Below are positions 17,183 through 25,990 of a stretch of 64,000 nt of DNA, one piece after another. The DNA comes from Bacilli bacterium (GTDB taxonomy: Bacteria; Bacillota_I; Bacilli_A; ML615J-28; CAG-698): the NCBI GenBank assembly GCA_017617065.1, contig JAFZWP010000013.1, forward strand, positions 124,001 to 188,000, read 5' to 3'. Both the position numbers and the translations under genes were made by a program. The notes below the pieces were generated by a model that saw only the letters and a program-made list of their open reading frames with translations, made no database searches and was not told where the DNA came from. How positions within the stretch are numbered: position 1 is the stretch's first letter; every line of letters starts with the position of its first letter.

Positions 17183-18343
17183 TTAATTCTTATAAGCCAT
17201 TTTATAAATGTCTAACATTTCTTCATATCCTAACTTCATATATCCATCAAGAATTCTAGTTTTTCCGCGTGATGCATTATATGCTAACTTTTCTAAATCT
17301 TCCTCTTTAACACCAAGTTCAATTAAACTAGTCGGCATACCAATAGATTTATAGAATTCTTCTTGCATAGAAATAGCTTTTAAAATATCTTCTGTACCAA
17401 ATAAGTATTTTGCAAACTTAGTCCATCTTTCAATATTTGCTTTATAAACATATCTAGCATAACTAGGAAATAAAGCAGCAAGTCCTGCTCCATGCGCAAT
17501 ATTTTCATACATTCCTGATAATTCGTGTTCAAGTTGGTGAACACACATCACAAATTCTCTTCCGCATTGCGTTAAGCCGTTATGAGCAAGCGATGATGCC
17601 CACATCATATTTGATCTAGCAGCATAATCGTATGGATTATTATACGAATCAATTCCTGCTTTTTTAGTAGATTTGATAATTGCTAAAGCAATTTCATCTG
17701 TAAGGTAAGTATCTCCGCCTTTACAGAAAAACCTTTCGATTGTATGCATTTGAATATCAACAGCACCACATGCTGTTTGATATTTACTAACTGTATATGT
17801 AAGTTCTGGATTCATAATGGCAAAATCTAAGCGATTAAAATCAGAATTATATCCTCTTTTTTCATGAGTTTCTTCATTAGTTATTACACAAGAATTAGAC
17901 ATTTCCGATCCTGCTGCTGATATTGTTAAGATGCAACCTTTTTTAGTTGTATGAGCCGGTTTCTTTTTACCAAGTGAAAAATCCCAAACATCATCATTTG
18001 GATTAGCAAGACCATTAGCAATATCTTTAGCTGAATCAATTACTGATCCGCCTCCGATTGCTAAAACGAAATCAACATTTTCTTTTTTACCAATTTCAAT
18101 ACCTTTTCTAACCATTTCTAAAGTAGGGTTAGGTTTTACCCCACCTAGTAATACGAATGGGATATTTTCTTCTTCTAAGTATTTTTTTACTCTTTCTAAC
18201 AATCCACTTTTAATAACTGATGATTGCCCATAATGTATTAATACTTTTTTGGGATTATATTCTTTTAATATTAATCCTATTTTCTTTTCCTCATCTTTTC
18301 CAAAATATACTCTCGTTGGGGTATGATAAATAAAATTATACAT
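17183..18343 (-). CDS. Iron-containing alcohol dehydrogenase
   Basis: 386 residues, the full length of the family (butanol dehydrogenase BdhA/YqdH type). The NAD(P)-binding motif GGGSVIDSAKDIAN is at about 98-111; metal-ligand motifs are visible as GAVDIQMHTIERFF, CVHQLEHELSG and IAHGAGLAALFP. It would reduce aldehydes to alcohols in fermentation or do the reverse; the substrate cannot be predicted. The start has a GAGG box and an extended -10 (TGATATAAT) lies about 30 bp upstream. A GNAT gene follows in the same operon. Confidence 0.92.
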   Translation of the reverse strand: MYNFIYHTPTRVYFGKDEEKKIGLILKEYNPKKVLIHYGQSSVIKSGLLERVKKYLEEENIPFVLLGGVKPNPTLEMVRKGIEIGKKENVDFVLAIGGGSVIDSAKDIANGLANPNDDVWDFSLGKKKPAHTTKKGCILTISAAGSEMSNSCVITNEETHEKRGYNSDFNRLDFAIMNPELTYTVSKYQTACGAVDIQMHTIERFFCKGGDTYLTDEIALAIIKSTKKAGIDSYNNPYDYAARSNMMWASSLAHNGLTQCGREFVMCVHQLEHELSGMYENIAHGAGLAALFPSYARYVYKANIERWTKFAKYLFGTEDILKAISMQEEFYKSIGMPTSLIELGVKEEDLEKLAYNASRGKTRILDGYMKLGYEEMLDIYKMAYKN

Positions 18344-18402
18344 AAATATATCCTCACTTATAAAATTCTAATTAAATTATATCATATACAATTATTATTG
18401 CA

Positions 18403-18434
18403 TAAATAAAACAAGGTCAAAATTTGACCTTGTT
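18403..18434 (-). terminator. Terminator of the 18443 lipoprotein gene
   Basis: A 10-bp stem AACAAGGTCA/TGACCTTGTT followed by a TTTTATTT tail on the minus strand. Confidence 0.85.
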
Positions 18435-18442
18435 AAATAATC

Positions 18443-19174
18443 TTAATCATTAACCGAAAATACAAAACTTAATTCCATTTGACCGGTAATAATCTCATTT
18501 GTATCATCCAAGTCCCAGCCTTCAAACCATATAATAATTGTTACTTTTTTTATTTCATTAACACCTATGTTTTCTATTGAGAAGTTTCCAAAATGTTCAT
18601 CATTTGTAAAAAACACTTTCGCAAATCTATCATAAAATGCTTTTTTTTCAGGTTCTTCGTTTAGCTTTTCGATAAGGATTTCATCGCCATGTCCATCATT
18701 TTTTAAGAAAATTGCTCCTTTTGAAAAACTAATATTATTAGTGTCATCAACATTTCCTTCTTCGATAATGCTAATTCTTATAGCTTTATCACAACTTCGT
18801 GTTACATTACCACTATCTACATCTATTTCTATTGTTGAGGCTTTATTTCCACCATTTTTAACAAATAAAGTATAAGCAAAAAAAGTATGATCCTGCAATT
18901 TACCATTAGCATTAAATGCTTCTTTATATTTTATATTTGCAAATGTTGTATCGGATATTTCCACACGTTGCTCAATAAAACTATCTTGTGGATTTGAAAA
19001 ATCTTTATTATCTGATAGTTTAATTCCAAATGATTTTGCTTTGTCATCTAGTTTTATATTAACTGATTCATTAGTGGCTGCTTTTTGTTCTTTGCTATCT
19101 TCACCACAACCAATTAGAATTTGGATTAAAAAAGCAAATAATACAATAATTGATATTTTTAATAATTTTTTCAT
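18443..19174 (-). CDS. Hypothetical lipoprotein
   Basis: 243 residues. The signal peptide ends in LIGC (lipobox), followed by a Lys/Asp/Glu-rich linker. The rest looks like an all-beta domain with no motif I recognise; segments such as VKNGGNKASTIEIDVD and IKKVTIIIWFEGWDLD resemble surface beta-sandwich proteins (TasA/CalY-like or DUF-type) but this is only an impression. Transcribed singly from a TTGAAC-16-TATAAT promoter (19199-19226) and ended by a hairpin. Confidence 0.75.
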   Translation of the reverse strand: MKKLLKISIIVLFAFLIQILIGCGEDSKEQKAATNESVNIKLDDKAKSFGIKLSDNKDFSNPQDSFIEQRVEISDTTFANIKYKEAFNANGKLQDHTFFAYTLFVKNGGNKASTIEIDVDSGNVTRSCDKAIRISIIEEGNVDDTNNISFSKGAIFLKNDGHGDEILIEKLNEEPEKKAFYDRFAKVFFTNDEHFGNFSIENIGVNEIKKVTIIIWFEGWDLDDTNEIITGQMELSFVFSVND

Positions 19175-19198
19175 ATTTATCTCCTTTTATCTAGATAC

Positions 19199-19226
19199 AT
19201 TATACTATAGATTCTTTGGAGTTCAA
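19199..19226 (-). promoter_or_regulatory. Promoter of the 18443 lipoprotein gene
   Basis: TTGAAC (19221-19226), 16-bp spacer, TATAAT (19199-19204). Confidence 0.65.
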
Positions 19227-19840
19227 TTCCATTTTATCTTTTATTTACAATCTAATCCGACAGTTTTTGATAAACAATATAATATCTAGGGCTTTGTTAA
19301 ATATATGATTTTTCTTATCCTTTTGCCAACCAACAGACCGTCTCAACGGTCTGTTACTTGTCCTTATTAAATACACAAAAAAATGTACCCTTTCACAAGA
19401 TATTTAATCTCTTTTTTTTATAGAATTCTATAATTTTGTTGATTAGCTTTATGCCTATTTTAATTTAAATTAATAAGGAAGAAGGTTATTCCTAAAATAT
19501 GTCCAAGTGCCGTTAGATTACTTTCATTGTAGTTTCTACTGCCCACTCTTTTCCCTATTTTTTAAAAGTTTAAGGCAGTTTTCATTATCGTGAACAAGCT
19601 CATTTATATTATATCAAATATTTAATATTTTTATTTAAAAAAATAGTCATTTCTTTACGAAGCGACTATCTTTTCTTTTTCTTTCTATTCCTTTAAAATC
19701 TAACATAATTAACTCAATGAAAACTTATTCCTTAAATAATTAGTTTAAAATAATGTGTTCAACTTCACATAAATTAATACTACCATTCACTTCATTAAGC
19801 ATATCTATATATCAGCTACCGATATGGTTTTATTAATACA
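19227..19840. other. Non-coding stretch at the edge of the accessory island
   Basis: I find no credible gene here. It holds a perfect inverted repeat AACAGACCGT/ACGGTCTGTT (19332-19355) with a 4-base loop but no T tract on either side, and a terminator-like hairpin at 19636-19669. The rest is AT-rich sequence without recognisable repeats or RNA. It may be decayed sequence at the boundary of the island that starts with the YhcG nuclease. Confidence 0.5.
19636..19669 (-). terminator. Probable terminator downstream of the YhcG-type gene
   Basis: A 6-bp stem ATAGTC/GACTAT with a long loop is followed by TTTTTT on the minus strand, about 170 bp behind the stop codon. The stem is short. Confidence 0.45.
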
Positions 19841-20857
19841 CTACTTGTTATCTAATAGTTTTCTTAATTCAATAACCTTATTTTGAAGCAGTGTGATATC
19901 AATTAAACTGGTACTATATTTAGACACTAATAATGGTGATATATTTCTTGACATCGCATATTCAACTATTGCTTGATTCTTTTCCGAACATAATATAACA
20001 CCTATTGATGGATTATCTGCTTCTCTTTTTTCTTGTCTATCTAAAGCTTCAAGGTAAAAATTCATTTTAGATACATATTCAGGTTCAAATTTACCTACTT
20101 TTAGTTCAAATGCTACTAAGCATTTTAAGCACATATTATAAAATAACAAATCAATATAAAAGTCAGTATCACCAACTTGTATTCTATACTCCTCACCGAC
20201 GAATGCAAAATCCTTGCCTATTTCCAAAATGAAATCCTTCAGATTCGATACTATTGACTTTCGCAAATCCTTCTCAGAATAATTATTTGGCAAATCTAAA
20301 AACTCTAATGAATATTGATCTAGTATTCTTGTTGCAGGGATGTCATCTTCGTTAATAGTTTTAGTTGTTGACTCTAAATCTTTATTATCTTTAGAAAGTA
20401 TGTATCTATAGAAATATCCACTTGACAATTGTCTATTTAGTTCTCTTGCAGAATAATTATTTTTGATACACATGCGAAGATAAAATTCTTTTTCTTCCAT
20501 AGTTTTAGTCCCAGAAAGAATTGCTAAATTGTTGCTCCAACTAATTTGTCTCAACAGTGTTGAGACAATTTCATTATCTTTATAAGTTTTATAAAACTGA
20601 ATCATTCTATACAGACCTGCTCTATTAAACCCTTTTAATGAAGGGTACTTTTCATTAACACTTTTTGCAATACTATCAATAACTTTAGAACCCCATTTTT
20701 CAGATTCTACTTTCTCGGATAAGTACTTACCTATTTCATAATACATAGTCACTAATTCTTCGTTTATTTTGCGATATGCATTTTCTCTATGTTTTTCAAT
20801 AAGATTAACTATATCAACTAATGGACTACTAACATCTTCAATTTCGTTCTTTTTCAT
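19841..20857 (-). CDS. YhcG/DUF1016-family PDDEXK nuclease
   Basis: 338 residues from the ATG behind a GGTGGC box. The N-terminal half (about 1-150) is the YhcG N-terminal DNA-binding-like domain (VTMYYEIGKYLSEKV, WGSKVIDSIAK, SWSNNLAIL). The C-terminal half is the YhcG nuclease domain, with Asp in FYIDLLFY and FELKVG as the PD-(D/E)XK core. Such proteins sit in variable loci and are suspected to act in defence or DNA repair; their role is not established. No restriction subunit (hsdR/M/S) is nearby. First gene of a four-cassette accessory island. Confidence 0.85.
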   Translation of the reverse strand: MKKNEIEDVSSPLVDIVNLIEKHRENAYRKINEELVTMYYEIGKYLSEKVESEKWGSKVIDSIAKSVNEKYPSLKGFNRAGLYRMIQFYKTYKDNEIVSTLLRQISWSNNLAILSGTKTMEEKEFYLRMCIKNNYSARELNRQLSSGYFYRYILSKDNKDLESTTKTINEDDIPATRILDQYSLEFLDLPNNYSEKDLRKSIVSNLKDFILEIGKDFAFVGEEYRIQVGDTDFYIDLLFYNMCLKCLVAFELKVGKFEPEYVSKMNFYLEALDRQEKREADNPSIGVILCSEKNQAIVEYAMSRNISPLLVSKYSTSLIDITLLQNKVIELRKLLDNK

Positions 20858-20925
20858 AATAGCCACCATTTCTAAAACTACTATACATTATTATTTATAT
20901 CTTTTCTATGCTTTTAATATTAATA

Positions 20926-21303
20926 CTATTGAACTTTTTTCAAATAAACCCATTTCTCTATATTATGAGAAATGTCGTAAGCTTCAATGAAGTCCGTATC
21001 TTCATCACCTACACACACCTTTAAAACATTTATGCCAAGGTTTCCAGTAACATACATCTTTGCATATTCTTTTGCACGCTCAAGATCTATAAATTGTGAT
21101 AATATTATATTTCCTTCTAAGACTTCATACTGCGCTTTCTTATTGGAATATCTTTCTACATACATGGGAGTCGGTAAGTTAGGAAATGGTCTTACCATCA
21201 CTCGATTATTTGTTTTAAAAAAACTTCCATTACTACCATTGTATTGATCATAAACAAGATTAATTAAAACATTTGTTCCTTCATATACATATGGATCTTT
21301 CAT
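20926..21303 (-). CDS. Small protein paired with a RelB/DinJ antitoxin, putative toxin with Fic-like start
   Basis: 125 residues. The start codon overlaps the antitoxin stop by 4 bp (ATGA), the usual toxin position. It lacks the YafQ/RelE fold signature. The first residues, KDPYVYEGTNVLINL, look like the head of Fic-family proteins, but the Fic motif HPFxxGNGR is absent and the protein is too short. The rest (FPNLPTPMYVERY, DLERAKEYAKMYV, IEAYDISHNIEKW) matches no family I can name. It could be a new toxin, an ADP-ribosyltransferase-like remnant or a partner of another kind. Coding is supported by the overlap and the intact frame. Confidence 0.7.
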   Translation of the reverse strand: MKDPYVYEGTNVLINLVYDQYNGSNGSFFKTNNRVMVRPFPNLPTPMYVERYSNKKAQYEVLEGNIILSQFIDLERAKEYAKMYVTGNLGINVLKVCVGDEDTDFIEAYDISHNIEKWVYLKKVQ

Positions 21304-21641
21304 TCTCTAACAAAACTCCTTTTAATAGCATATACTGCTGTATCATAATCAATATCACCTATAGAATATAAATGAATTATCTTTTGATTTCTTTCACTAA
21401 CTTCCCCATTTCCACCAGTTGCTTCAATTATCTTAGCTAAAGCTTCTACTTCTGTTTCATTTACTTGTGGTAGTTCTACATTAAAAGGAAAACCATTCTT
21501 AAGTATTACTTGATTTAAAAAAAGAGATACAGCATAAGACATATTAATCCCGAGTTTTTTAAAAATATCTTCAGATTTTTCTTTAACAGTTGGCTCTATT
21601 CTAATATGTATAAGCTCATTCTTGTTTTCTTTATTTTCCAT
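21300..21641 (-). CDS. RelB/DinJ family antitoxin
   Basis: 113 residues. The N-terminal ribbon-helix-helix region (IHIRIEPTVKEKSEDIF, LGINMSYAVSLFLNQV, GFPFNVELP) is typical of DinJ/RelB antitoxins; the C-terminal 50 residues, normally disordered until toxin binding, are longer than in E. coli DinJ. An in-frame TTG lies two codons upstream, but the ATG at 21641 has the better AGGTG spacing. The promoter contains an inverted repeat that the RHH dimer could bind for autoregulation. Confidence 0.85.
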   Translation of the reverse strand: MENKENKNELIHIRIEPTVKEKSEDIFKKLGINMSYAVSLFLNQVILKNGFPFNVELPQVNETEVEALAKIIEATGGNGEVSERNQKIIHLYSIGDIDYDTAVYAIKRSFVRE

Positions 21642-21661
21642 ATTCAATTCACCTCAATAAA

Positions 21662-21690
21662 ATTGTATCACATTTGTTATACAAACGCAA
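21662..21690 (-). promoter_or_regulatory. Promoter and operator of the antitoxin gene
   Basis: TTGCGT (21685-21690), 17-bp spacer, TACAAT (21662-21667). Within it an inverted repeat TTGTAT...ATACAA spans 21663-21684, overlapping spacer and -10, where a RelB-type repressor would block transcription. Confidence 0.6.
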
Positions 21691-21724
21691 GAAACAAGAA
21701 TCATAAATCTTGTTTCTTTTTTTT
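21689..21724 (+). terminator. Plus-strand terminator without a matching gene
   Basis: An 11-bp stem AAGAAACAAGA/TCTTGTTTCTT is followed by eight T on the plus strand only. All genes here run on the minus strand, so it has no obvious gene; it may end an antisense transcript or insulate the antitoxin promoter. Confidence 0.6.
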
Positions 21725-21846
21725 GTAATAATTATTTTGCTTTACTTACGAGCGAGCATACTGTCTCAATATGTTAATCAAAGTTCCGCAGTTTTGGAAA
21801 TAAGTTTATAATTTTTTTTCTTAAATAATCTACTTTATTCTTTATA

Positions 21847-22530
21847 TTATTTTAATAAAACTTCCCATACATCATTTTTAACAACATACTGAAATTCACT
21901 TAAATTACTTGAGTTCATTACTTTTAGCAATTTTTCGAAATCATCAACTGTGTTTAGATTTGATATATCATTATATTCTACCCATTCCATTTTTCCTTCT
22001 TTAGATGACTGCAAAACGCCTTCGGATTCAGTTGCCTTAAACAAAAATACAATATATCTTCCATATTTTATAGGGAATTGTTTAACACCAGCTAGAATTG
22101 GATTTTTAATATCTAATCCTGTTTCTTCTTTCATTTCTCGTTTGACTGCATCAACAAAGGATTCCTCTTTTTCAACATGTCCCCCAGGCAATGTATAGCC
22201 TTGCCAATCTTTTTTTACTCTATTTTGGAGTAATACTTTATTACCATTTTCAACCAAGCATAAAACTGTAAGTTCTACTTTTTCAGTTCTATCTTCAGAT
22301 ATTGCCTTACAACCAATATCTTTTGCTAAATCATCGAATAATTCATTTACTTCTAAATCAAATTTTCGAATTAATAATTCAAGCTTATCATAACTTATAT
22401 CATTGACGCCTTTTTCAATTTTATTAATTGTAGATTTAGACGTATAACCCAATTCTTTAGCAAATTCTTCTTGACTCATTCCTTTTTCTAATCTAATTTC
22501 TTTTATTTTATCTCCAAGTTTATTACTCAT
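21847..22530 (-). CDS. Xre-type HTH regulator fused to a Nudix hydrolase
   Basis: 227 residues. Residues 1-66 are an HTH_3/Xre domain (LGDKIKEIRLEKGMSQEEFA, then a second helix SKSTINKIEKG). Residues about 83-215 are a Nudix domain whose box (117-139) fits the GX5EX7REUXEEXGU pattern with REMKEETGL. MutT/YjhB-like Nudix enzymes hydrolyse nucleoside diphosphates linked to another group; here the ligand could also act as effector of the DNA-binding part, as in NrtR regulators, though those have the opposite domain order and a winged helix. The start overlaps the KilA-N stop by 4 bp (ATGA), so translation is coupled. Confidence 0.88.
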   Translation of the reverse strand: MSNKLGDKIKEIRLEKGMSQEEFAKELGYTSKSTINKIEKGVNDISYDKLELLIRKFDLEVNELFDDLAKDIGCKAISEDRTEKVELTVLCLVENGNKVLLQNRVKKDWQGYTLPGGHVEKEESFVDAVKREMKEETGLDIKNPILAGVKQFPIKYGRYIVFLFKATESEGVLQSSKEGKMEWVEYNDISNLNTVDDFEKLLKVMNSSNLSEFQYVVKNDVWEVLLK

Positions 22531-23342
22531 TTCTTACTTTCAATCACTTTCACATTATTTTTATTGAATAATTCTTTTTCTCTATTAGCTTCTTTATTTA
22601 ATATTATTAGTCTTTCTTTTTGAATAACACCATCTTTAATTAATAATGAATTATGATATTCGAGATTAGAAAGAATTGCAAGCTCAATTGTTGAAGCATA
22701 ATCTCTAATATTACCCTTCTTCTCAGGATATTTCTCTTTCCATTCTTTAGCTCTCATACCAAACAAAGCAACATTTAACATATCTGCTTCGCTAGCATAT
22801 ATAAATGACTTTTGAGCTTCGGTTAATTCAATTGGAATTAAATATTCTTTAATTGCGTCAGTATGAATTAGATAGTTAATTTTAGTAAGCATTCTTTTAC
22901 CTTGCCACTCTAATTCTTCACTTTCTTCGATTTTCAATCGTTGGAACTCTTTTATAATATATAGTTTGACTTCAGCAGAAATCCAACTTGCAAATTCAAG
23001 AGCTATATCTCTATGTGCAAAGGTACCACCATTTTTTGTTGCTTTAGTTCGAATTCCAATTGCATTAAATTCACTAACCCACCTAGTAGGTGACATTGTA
23101 AATGAATTTCTACCCGCCTCTTGCAATAGGGGGTCGAATTCGACCCCTTTAAAATTAGGATTATTGATTCTTTCCCATAATCCTAAATACTCCAAGGTAG
23201 ATCTAAGTCTCATCCAATTTTTAACAACATCCTTTGGTTCTTTACTATTCTTTATTCTTGCAATGTCAGTCAAAGAAATATAATCATTATCATCTATCCC
23301 AGTAATGTTAATAGTTTTTTCTTTCACAATAATGTTTTTCAT
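22527..23342 (-). CDS. KilA-N domain protein
   Basis: 271 residues from the ATG behind a GGTGG box. Residues about 15-120 form the KilA-N DNA-binding domain (DYISLTDIARIK, VVKNWMRLRSTLEYLGLWE, TKNGGTFAHRDIALEFASWI). The C-terminal half carries KLYIIKEFQRLK and a charged helical region. KilA-N proteins come from phages and large DNA viruses but also sit alone in gut bacterial genomes. It is translationally coupled to the Xre-Nudix gene downstream. No other phage gene is present. Function unknown. Confidence 0.88.
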   Translation of the reverse strand: MKNIIVKEKTINITGIDDNDYISLTDIARIKNSKEPKDVVKNWMRLRSTLEYLGLWERINNPNFKGVEFDPLLQEAGRNSFTMSPTRWVSEFNAIGIRTKATKNGGTFAHRDIALEFASWISAEVKLYIIKEFQRLKIEESEELEWQGKRMLTKINYLIHTDAIKEYLIPIELTEAQKSFIYASEADMLNVALFGMRAKEWKEKYPEKKGNIRDYASTIELAILSNLEYHNSLLIKDGVIQKERLIILNKEANREKELFNKNNVKVIESKK

Positions 23343-23407
23343 TTTATGTACCACCATTCTAATTTAATTGTACTATCAAGTAGATTTTAAGTCAACCATT
23401 ATTTTAA

Positions 23408-23440
23408 TAAAAAAACACCTATAGATTTTTCTATAAGTGT
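23408..23440 (-). terminator. Terminator of the second RlmCD-like gene
   Basis: An imperfect stem ACAC-TATAG/CTATA-GTGT is followed by seven T on the minus strand, 18 bp behind the stop codon. Confidence 0.75.
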
Positions 23441-23457
23441 CTAAGTAACCATTAGCC

Positions 23458-24807
23458 CTACCTCTTTAAACTCAAAGTTGCTATTGATTCAACGCCATTA
23501 GTCATACAAAACATATCGACTAAACTAATATCTTTAACATCATAATAACCATTTAGTATACCTAAATCTCTCGCTAAAGTTGCTGGATTACATGATACAT
23601 ATATTATCTTTTTGATATTAGCATTAATTATCGATCTTAATACTTTTTCTTCTATTCCTTTACGAGGTGGGTCTACTACAATACAATCAATGTTTTTATC
23701 AATAAAATCATCGATTAAATCTTCAACTTTGCCAACATAAAAACTAGCGTTAGTTATATTATTTAATACTGCGTTGTTTTTAGCATCGTTTATTGCTTCT
23801 TCTACAATTTCAATACCATATACATGTTTTACTTTTTTTGCTAAACATAAACTTATCGATCCCACTCCACAATATCCATCAATTACATTCATTTCTTTAG
23901 CATTTTCACCTAAATTATCTAATACTAGTGAATATAACTTTTCTGTTTGCCTTCTATTGATTTGGAAGAATGATTTGTGTGAAATCTTAAATTTTAGGCC
24001 TAATATTTCATCTACAATTTCATCTTTACCAAATAAGCATATAGAATTAGCGCCAAGTATTACATTGTTATGCATCGTATTTATATTTTTAATGATACTT
24101 TTAACATTACCAAATTTATTAATAATCTTTTCTACTAATATATCTTCATTATTAATCTTTTCTTCATTAGTAACTATTACAACCATTAACTCGCTATTTT
24201 TATTTTCTCTAACTAAAATATGGCGAATCGCCCCAGTTTTAGTTTGTTCGTTATAAGCAGTAATATTTAATTCGTTACATACATTTTTAACAAAATTAAT
24301 AACCTTAGTAACATTATCACTTTGAACTAAACAGTCTTCAATTGCCACAACATCGTGGCTATCTTTTTTATAATAACCAAATACTAGTTTGTTTTTATCA
24401 CTAGTACCTGCTGGCATTTGGATTTTATTGCGATATGAATGTGGTTCTTCCATTCCATAAATTTTAGTAGCCTTATAATCAATCTTGCCTATTTTTCTTA
24501 AAGTCTCATTAAAGGCATCAAGTTTTAGATTTAAGCCAGCAACATAGTCCATATGAAGCAAACTACATCCACCACATATATTAAAATATGGACATAATGG
24601 CTTGATTCTATTAGGTGAAGCTTTAATTACTTCTACTAATTTAGCGACTGCATAATTCTTAGTTACCTTTGTAATTTTGGCTTTTACAGTTTCCCCTTTA
24701 ATAGCCCCATCTACAAATACTACTAAGTCATCTACTTTAGCCACACCCAAGCCTTCATAATTTTGGCTAATTATATTTAATTGTATAGTTTGATTAAGAT
24801 TAACCAT
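23458..24807 (-). CDS. RNA m5U methyltransferase, RlmCD/TrmA family (paralogue 2)
   Basis: 449 residues from the ATG with GGAGGC directly ahead (the frame is open further upstream into the terminator). The layout matches paralogue 1: TRAM domain, 4Fe-4S cluster CPYFNICGGC, SAM core DGYCGVGSISLCLA, DPPRKG, and nucleophile Cys406 in YVSCNP, at the same residue number as in paralogue 1. B. subtilis likewise has two such genes (yefA, yfjO). It lies directly behind the GAPDH terminator, whose T tract touches the GGAGG, so it may be expressed only by read-through. Confidence 0.9.
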   Translation of the reverse strand: MVNLNQTIQLNIISQNYEGLGVAKVDDLVVFVDGAIKGETVKAKITKVTKNYAVAKLVEVIKASPNRIKPLCPYFNICGGCSLLHMDYVAGLNLKLDAFNETLRKIGKIDYKATKIYGMEEPHSYRNKIQMPAGTSDKNKLVFGYYKKDSHDVVAIEDCLVQSDNVTKVINFVKNVCNELNITAYNEQTKTGAIRHILVRENKNSELMVVIVTNEEKINNEDILVEKIINKFGNVKSIIKNINTMHNNVILGANSICLFGKDEIVDEILGLKFKISHKSFFQINRRQTEKLYSLVLDNLGENAKEMNVIDGYCGVGSISLCLAKKVKHVYGIEIVEEAINDAKNNAVLNNITNASFYVGKVEDLIDDFIDKNIDCIVVDPPRKGIEEKVLRSIINANIKKIIYVSCNPATLARDLGILNGYYDVKDISLVDMFCMTNGVESIATLSLKR

Positions 24808-24816
24808 AATGCCTCC

Positions 24817-24855
24817 AAAAAAAGCGGTAACTTTGCTAAACAAAAATTACCGCTT
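24817..24855 (-). terminator. Terminator of GAPDH, abutting the next ribosome binding site
   Basis: A 9-bp stem AAGCGGTAA/TTACCGCTT with a 16-base loop is followed by seven T and then GGAGG of the methyltransferase gene. Confidence 0.8.
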
Positions 24856-24877
24856 AATTATTAATCATATTCTATAA

Positions 24878-25948
24878 CTATTTTAATTCAGCAAAATATT
24901 TAATAGTTCTAACCATTTGGCTAGTATATGAATTTTCGTTATCATACCATGAAACTACTTGTACTTCGAATAGATCATCAGCAATCTTAGCAACCATAGT
25001 TTGAGTTGCATCGAATAGAGAACCAAATCTCATACCAATAACATCACTTGAAACGATTTGATCTTCGTTGTATCCGAATGATTCGTTAGCTTGTGCTTTC
25101 ATAGCAGCGTTGATACCTTCTTTAGTTACATCTTTACCTTTAACTACTGCAGTTAAAATAGTAGTTGAACCTGTAACTACTGGAACACGTTGAGCAGATC
25201 CGATTAATTTACCATTTAATTCTGGAATTACTAGACCGATTGCTTTTGCAGCGCCAGTTGAGTTAGGAACGATGTTAGCAGCGCCAGCTCTAGCTCTTCT
25301 TAAGTCACCTTTACGATGTGGACCATCTAAGATCATTTGGTCACCAGTGTATGCATGAATTGTAGACATGATACCAGATTGAACAGGTGCATAATCATTT
25401 AGAGCTTTAGCCATAGGAGCTAAGCAGTTAGTTGTGCAAGATGCAGCAGAAATAATATTATCTTCAGGTGTTAAAGTGCCTTCATTTACACCGAATACGA
25501 TAGTTGGTAGATCATTTCCAGCAGGAGCTGAAATAACAACTTTCTTAGCGCCAGCATCAATATGAGCTTGAGCTTTTGCTTTAGAAGTATAGAAACCAGT
25601 ACATTCTAATACAACATCTACATCAAGTTCACCCCATGGTAAATCTTGAGCTTTAGGCATTGCATAGATAGTGATTTCTTTTCCATCAACTGTGATAGAA
25701 CCAGGAGTAACAACTGTCTTACCATCTTCTGCGAATACAGGTTCTTTAGAAGATACAGTGTGTAATCCTTCTCCGATGTGACCAGCATATCCACCTTGTG
25801 CAGTGTCATACTTTAATAAATTTGCAAGCATTGCAGGGCTTGTTAAGTCGTTGATAGCAACAACTTCATAACCTTCAGCACCAAACATTTGTCTGAAAGC
25901 TAAACGACCGATACGGCCAAAACCATTAATAGCTACTTTTACAGCCAT
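24878..25948 (-). CDS. gap: Glyceraldehyde-3-phosphate dehydrogenase
   Basis: 356 residues. The Rossmann motif [15 protein letters not shown] begins at residue 8, the catalytic Cys171 lies in [12 protein letters not shown], and His (about 198) in [10 protein letters not shown]. It oxidises glyceraldehyde 3-phosphate to 1,3-bisphosphoglycerate in glycolysis. It is about 20 residues longer than the common form, the extra part being around residues 67-85 ([17 protein letters not shown]). GGGAGG precedes the ATG; the promoter is TTGATT-17-TATAAT. It is monocistronic apart from possible read-through into the methyltransferase gene. Confidence 0.97.
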   Translation of the reverse strand: MAVKVAINGFGRIGRLAFRQMFGAEGYEVVAINDLTSPAMLANLLKYDTAQGGYAGHIGEGLHTVSSKEPVFAEDGKTVVTPGSITVDGKEITIYAMPKAQDLPWGELDVDVVLECTGFYTSKAKAQAHIDAGAKKVVISAPAGNDLPTIVFGVNEGTLTPEDNIISAASCTTNCLAPMAKALNDYAPVQSGIMSTIHAYTGDQMILDGPHRKGDLRRARAGAANIVPNSTGAAKAIGLVIPELNGKLIGSAQRVPVVTGSTTILTAVVKGKDVTKEGINAAMKAQANESFGYNEDQIVSSDVIGMRFGSLFDATQTMVAKIADDLFEVQVVSWYDNENSYTSQMVRTIKYFAELK

Positions 25949-25990
25949 AATTAATAAATCCTCCCTTTGGTTTTATTTTTTTCCATTACG

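Noticed and set aside
19332..19355. Inverted repeat AACAGACCGT/ACGGTCTGTT as a terminator
   Set aside because: No T tract on either strand and no gene end within 80 bp upstream on the plus strand. It may be an operator or chance.
20926..21303. Fic/Doc toxin
   Set aside because: Only the first 15 residues resemble Fic proteins. The HPFxxGNGR catalytic loop is absent and the protein is about half the minimal length.
19841..23342. Prophage or integrative element
   Set aside because: KilA-N and RhuM-like genes are phage-type, but no integrase, terminase, capsid, portal or flanking direct repeat was found.
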